A stretch of DNA of 64,000 nt, taken from contig NZ_BMYT01000005.1 of the NCBI RefSeq assembly GCF_014652415.1, positions 62,001-126,000 of the forward strand, written 5' to 3'. A model generated the notes under the pieces. The model saw nothing but the letters and a program-made list of their open reading frames with translations. It did not search any database and was not told the origin of the DNA. Positions within the stretch are counted from its first letter, which is position 1. The number at the start of each line of letters is the position of its first letter. Below, piece by piece: positions 62,751 through 64,000 of this stretch. Position numbers and translations under genes: made by a program. The DNA comes from Affinundibacterium macrobrachii. Its GTDB lineage: Bacteria; Pseudomonadota; Gammaproteobacteria; Burkholderiales; Burkholderiaceae_D.

Positions 62751-63473
62751 TTAATGCAGATACTTAATAAACGCATCGTAACCCAGACCCAATAGCCACG
62801 CACACATAGAAAACGTTGAGAATCCTAAAATATAAGCGACCCCTGCCTTGACGTAGCTGAGCTTACTTTTTTGATCGAAGAATTGGCCGATGGCCCATGC
62901 CAAGTAGACAAAAATAATTACGCCGAATAGGGTGTTTAGATTAAAGCCTGTCAATCCATAGATGAGAACTGGAACCGCGATGAACAGCATTCCTACACCC
63001 ATCACGAAGCAAAGTAGGATCAAAATCTCAAAGAAATTCACGTCATGTTTTCTGAAGAAAATTCTGAGCCAACAGGCGATAAAAAATCCCATGATAATGT
63101 TGGCGTAGCCATAGTGCGAATGAATCCAGTTCGAAATAGCCAGTTCGGTTGAACTGATATTTGTGCCGATATTGCTTGAGACTTTTTCTACATGAAACAG
63201 GTGCGCTATCAGTGTATAAATTAAAGAGGTAACGATAATGAAAATAATTGGCTTCACAAGCCGTGAGCGATTTTCAGTTACATATTCTTTTACCGACGCA
63301 CCCGGACGCAGTAGTAGCTCTCTCATCGTAAAGAGAAACCCTTTTTCGAAATGCAAAACGTGCTCAATCTCGTGCACAATAAAATGTCCGTCGATGCGCT
63401 TGAGTTTCACTGCCTGCCCACAATGAGAACAAAAATTTCCGTGAATCTTGTGCGTGCAATTTTTACAGTTCAT
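62751..63473 (-). CDS. DUF3667 membrane protein
   Basis: 240 residues. The N-terminus is a zinc ribbon (CKNCTHKIHGNFCSHCGQ, ~3-20), followed by GHFIVHEIEHVLHFEKGFLFTMRELLLRPGASVKEYVTENR, the DUF3667 signature, then about five transmembrane segments (PIIFIIVTSLIYTLIAHLF onward). Function unknown; the family resembles inner-membrane anchors near zinc-ribbon proteins. ATG at 63473. Confidence 0.88.
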   Translation of the reverse strand: MNCKNCTHKIHGNFCSHCGQAVKLKRIDGHFIVHEIEHVLHFEKGFLFTMRELLLRPGASVKEYVTENRSRLVKPIIFIIVTSLIYTLIAHLFHVEKVSSNIGTNISSTELAISNWIHSHYGYANIIMGFFIACWLRIFFRKHDVNFFEILILLCFVMGVGMLFIAVPVLIYGLTGFNLNTLFGVIIFVYLAWAIGQFFDQKSKLSYVKAGVAYILGFSTFSMCAWLLGLGYDAFIKYLH

Positions 63474-63566
63474 AGATGAATAGGGTAAAAAAATGGTGAG
63501 GTAGCTTGGTGTATAGAAAAATCTGAAAACGCGACCGACGAGTGGAGCAATTCAAATCTTCAACGA

Positions 63567-64000
63567 TTAGCAGCCTAGGCGCTGGATGCTAGCGACTAAT
63601 TTTGCGTGTTCATTCTTTCCTGCTTTGGAGGATAAATACAACTCGGTACGTTCGCCGTTATAGAAGGTATTGCGTAAGACGAAATCGAGTTTGCCGTCTC
63701 TATCTAGGTCGCCGCTCCAGATCACATTAATTGATTCTGTCTCAATATCGCTTGGCTCTTCGTTTGGCTCGATGATTTCAGTGATGAATTGTTTGAGCTT
63801 GGCATTGCTCAAATAAATTTTGCATTTGAGCGGCTCGGTTTTTGATTTAGATTTGGCGCCTTGATGTTCGACTCGTAATTGTTCACTGCCCAATTGATAG
63901 ATCTCCGCGCTTTCTGCTTTTACCGCTTTTTGAACTACACCATCTTGCAGCCAGCTCGCTTTAATGAACAATAGCGGAGTCGTTTTCCCCTCGCTAACCA
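63567..64000 (-). CDS. Hypothetical protein, cut by right edge
   Basis: The leftward frame is open to the edge (VSEGKTTPLLFIKASWLQDG... with no stop), so at least 143 residues exist and the N-terminus is missing. A TTG at 63971 is an internal codon rather than the start. The C-terminus contains GDLDRDGKLDFVLRNTFYNGERTELYLSS, like the FG-GAP/VCBS strand with a DxDxDGxxD calcium loop. Function unknown. Confidence 0.65.
   Translation of the reverse strand, partial: VSEGKTTPLLFIKASWLQDGVVQKAVKAESAEIYQLGSEQLRVEHQGAKSKSKTEPLKCKIYLSNAKLKQFITEIIEPNEEPSDIETESINVIWSGDLDRDGKLDFVLRNTFYNGERTELYLSSKAGKNEHAKLVASIQRLGC

Overview
This 64 kb window is chromosomal DNA, clearly AT-leaning, from what looks like a betaproteobacterium of the Burkholderiales. 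The best guess is an Oxalobacteraceae member such as Undibacterium; the genus is an inference and was not tested. The case rests on a DUF1631 protein, a pepN-fbp neighbourhood, an SOS-type imuA-imuB-dnaE2 cassette, a DUF3391 domain and a DUF3667 protein. No rRNA, tRNA, CRISPR array or intact prophage was seen.

Layout. 1-5.9 kb: the end of an OmpR-type response regulator, three opposite-strand envelope genes (hypothetical, MipA/OmpV, lipoprotein), an RstB-like kinase and a DMT permease. 6-9.3 kb: a 49-residue membrane peptide, DUF1631 and a lipoprotein. 9.7-13.5 kb: pepN and fbp. 13.9-17.7 kb: a two-gene operon of a thiamine-diphosphate 2-keto-acid decarboxylase and a flavin amino-acid oxidase, followed by a small outer-membrane barrel. 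18.7-22.4 kb: a leftward group of two YeeE/YedE-type sulfur transporters, a class V aminotransferase (cysteine-desulfurase fold), a cupin and a hypothetical. 22.8-25 kb: a divergent PNPOx-like / MocR regulator pair. 25.1-30.8 kb: the LexA-boxed imuA-imuB-dnaE2 mutagenesis cassette, with in-register short tandem repeats at both gene junctions.

30.9-34.7 kb holds pepD, acetyltransferase, iron-sulfur and DUF1801-type genes. 34.9-37.9 kb is an accessory patch: small unknown genes of differing base composition, a broken gene, an IS1182-type transposase relic and two copies of a ~105 bp repeat. 38-48.6 kb carries an RhlE-type helicase, a secreted S9 peptidase, an acetyltransferase, a flavoprotein, a periplasmic binding protein, a carboxylate-amine ligase next to an ATP-grasp-like protein, and a type II NADH dehydrogenase. 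49.2-51.5 kb is a LytS/LytR-type two-component system whose kinase has a DUF3391 domain at its N-terminus. 51.6-59.7 kb holds a PhyH-type dioxygenase, YceH, two unknown secreted proteins, a MITE-like inverted repeat, a secreted NTF2-DJ-1/PfpI fusion and a membrane AraC regulator. 60-64 kb has a zinc-ribbon/PH protein, two methyltransferases, a small potassium channel, DUF3667 and a gene cut by the right edge.

Most distinctive points: the DUF3391-LytS fusion, the microsatellite-like repeats inside imuABC, the amino-acid oxidase/decarboxylase operon, the amidoligase/ATP-grasp pair, and the decayed accessory patch with its repeat family. Functional assignments are from motif recognition by eye; no database search was run.
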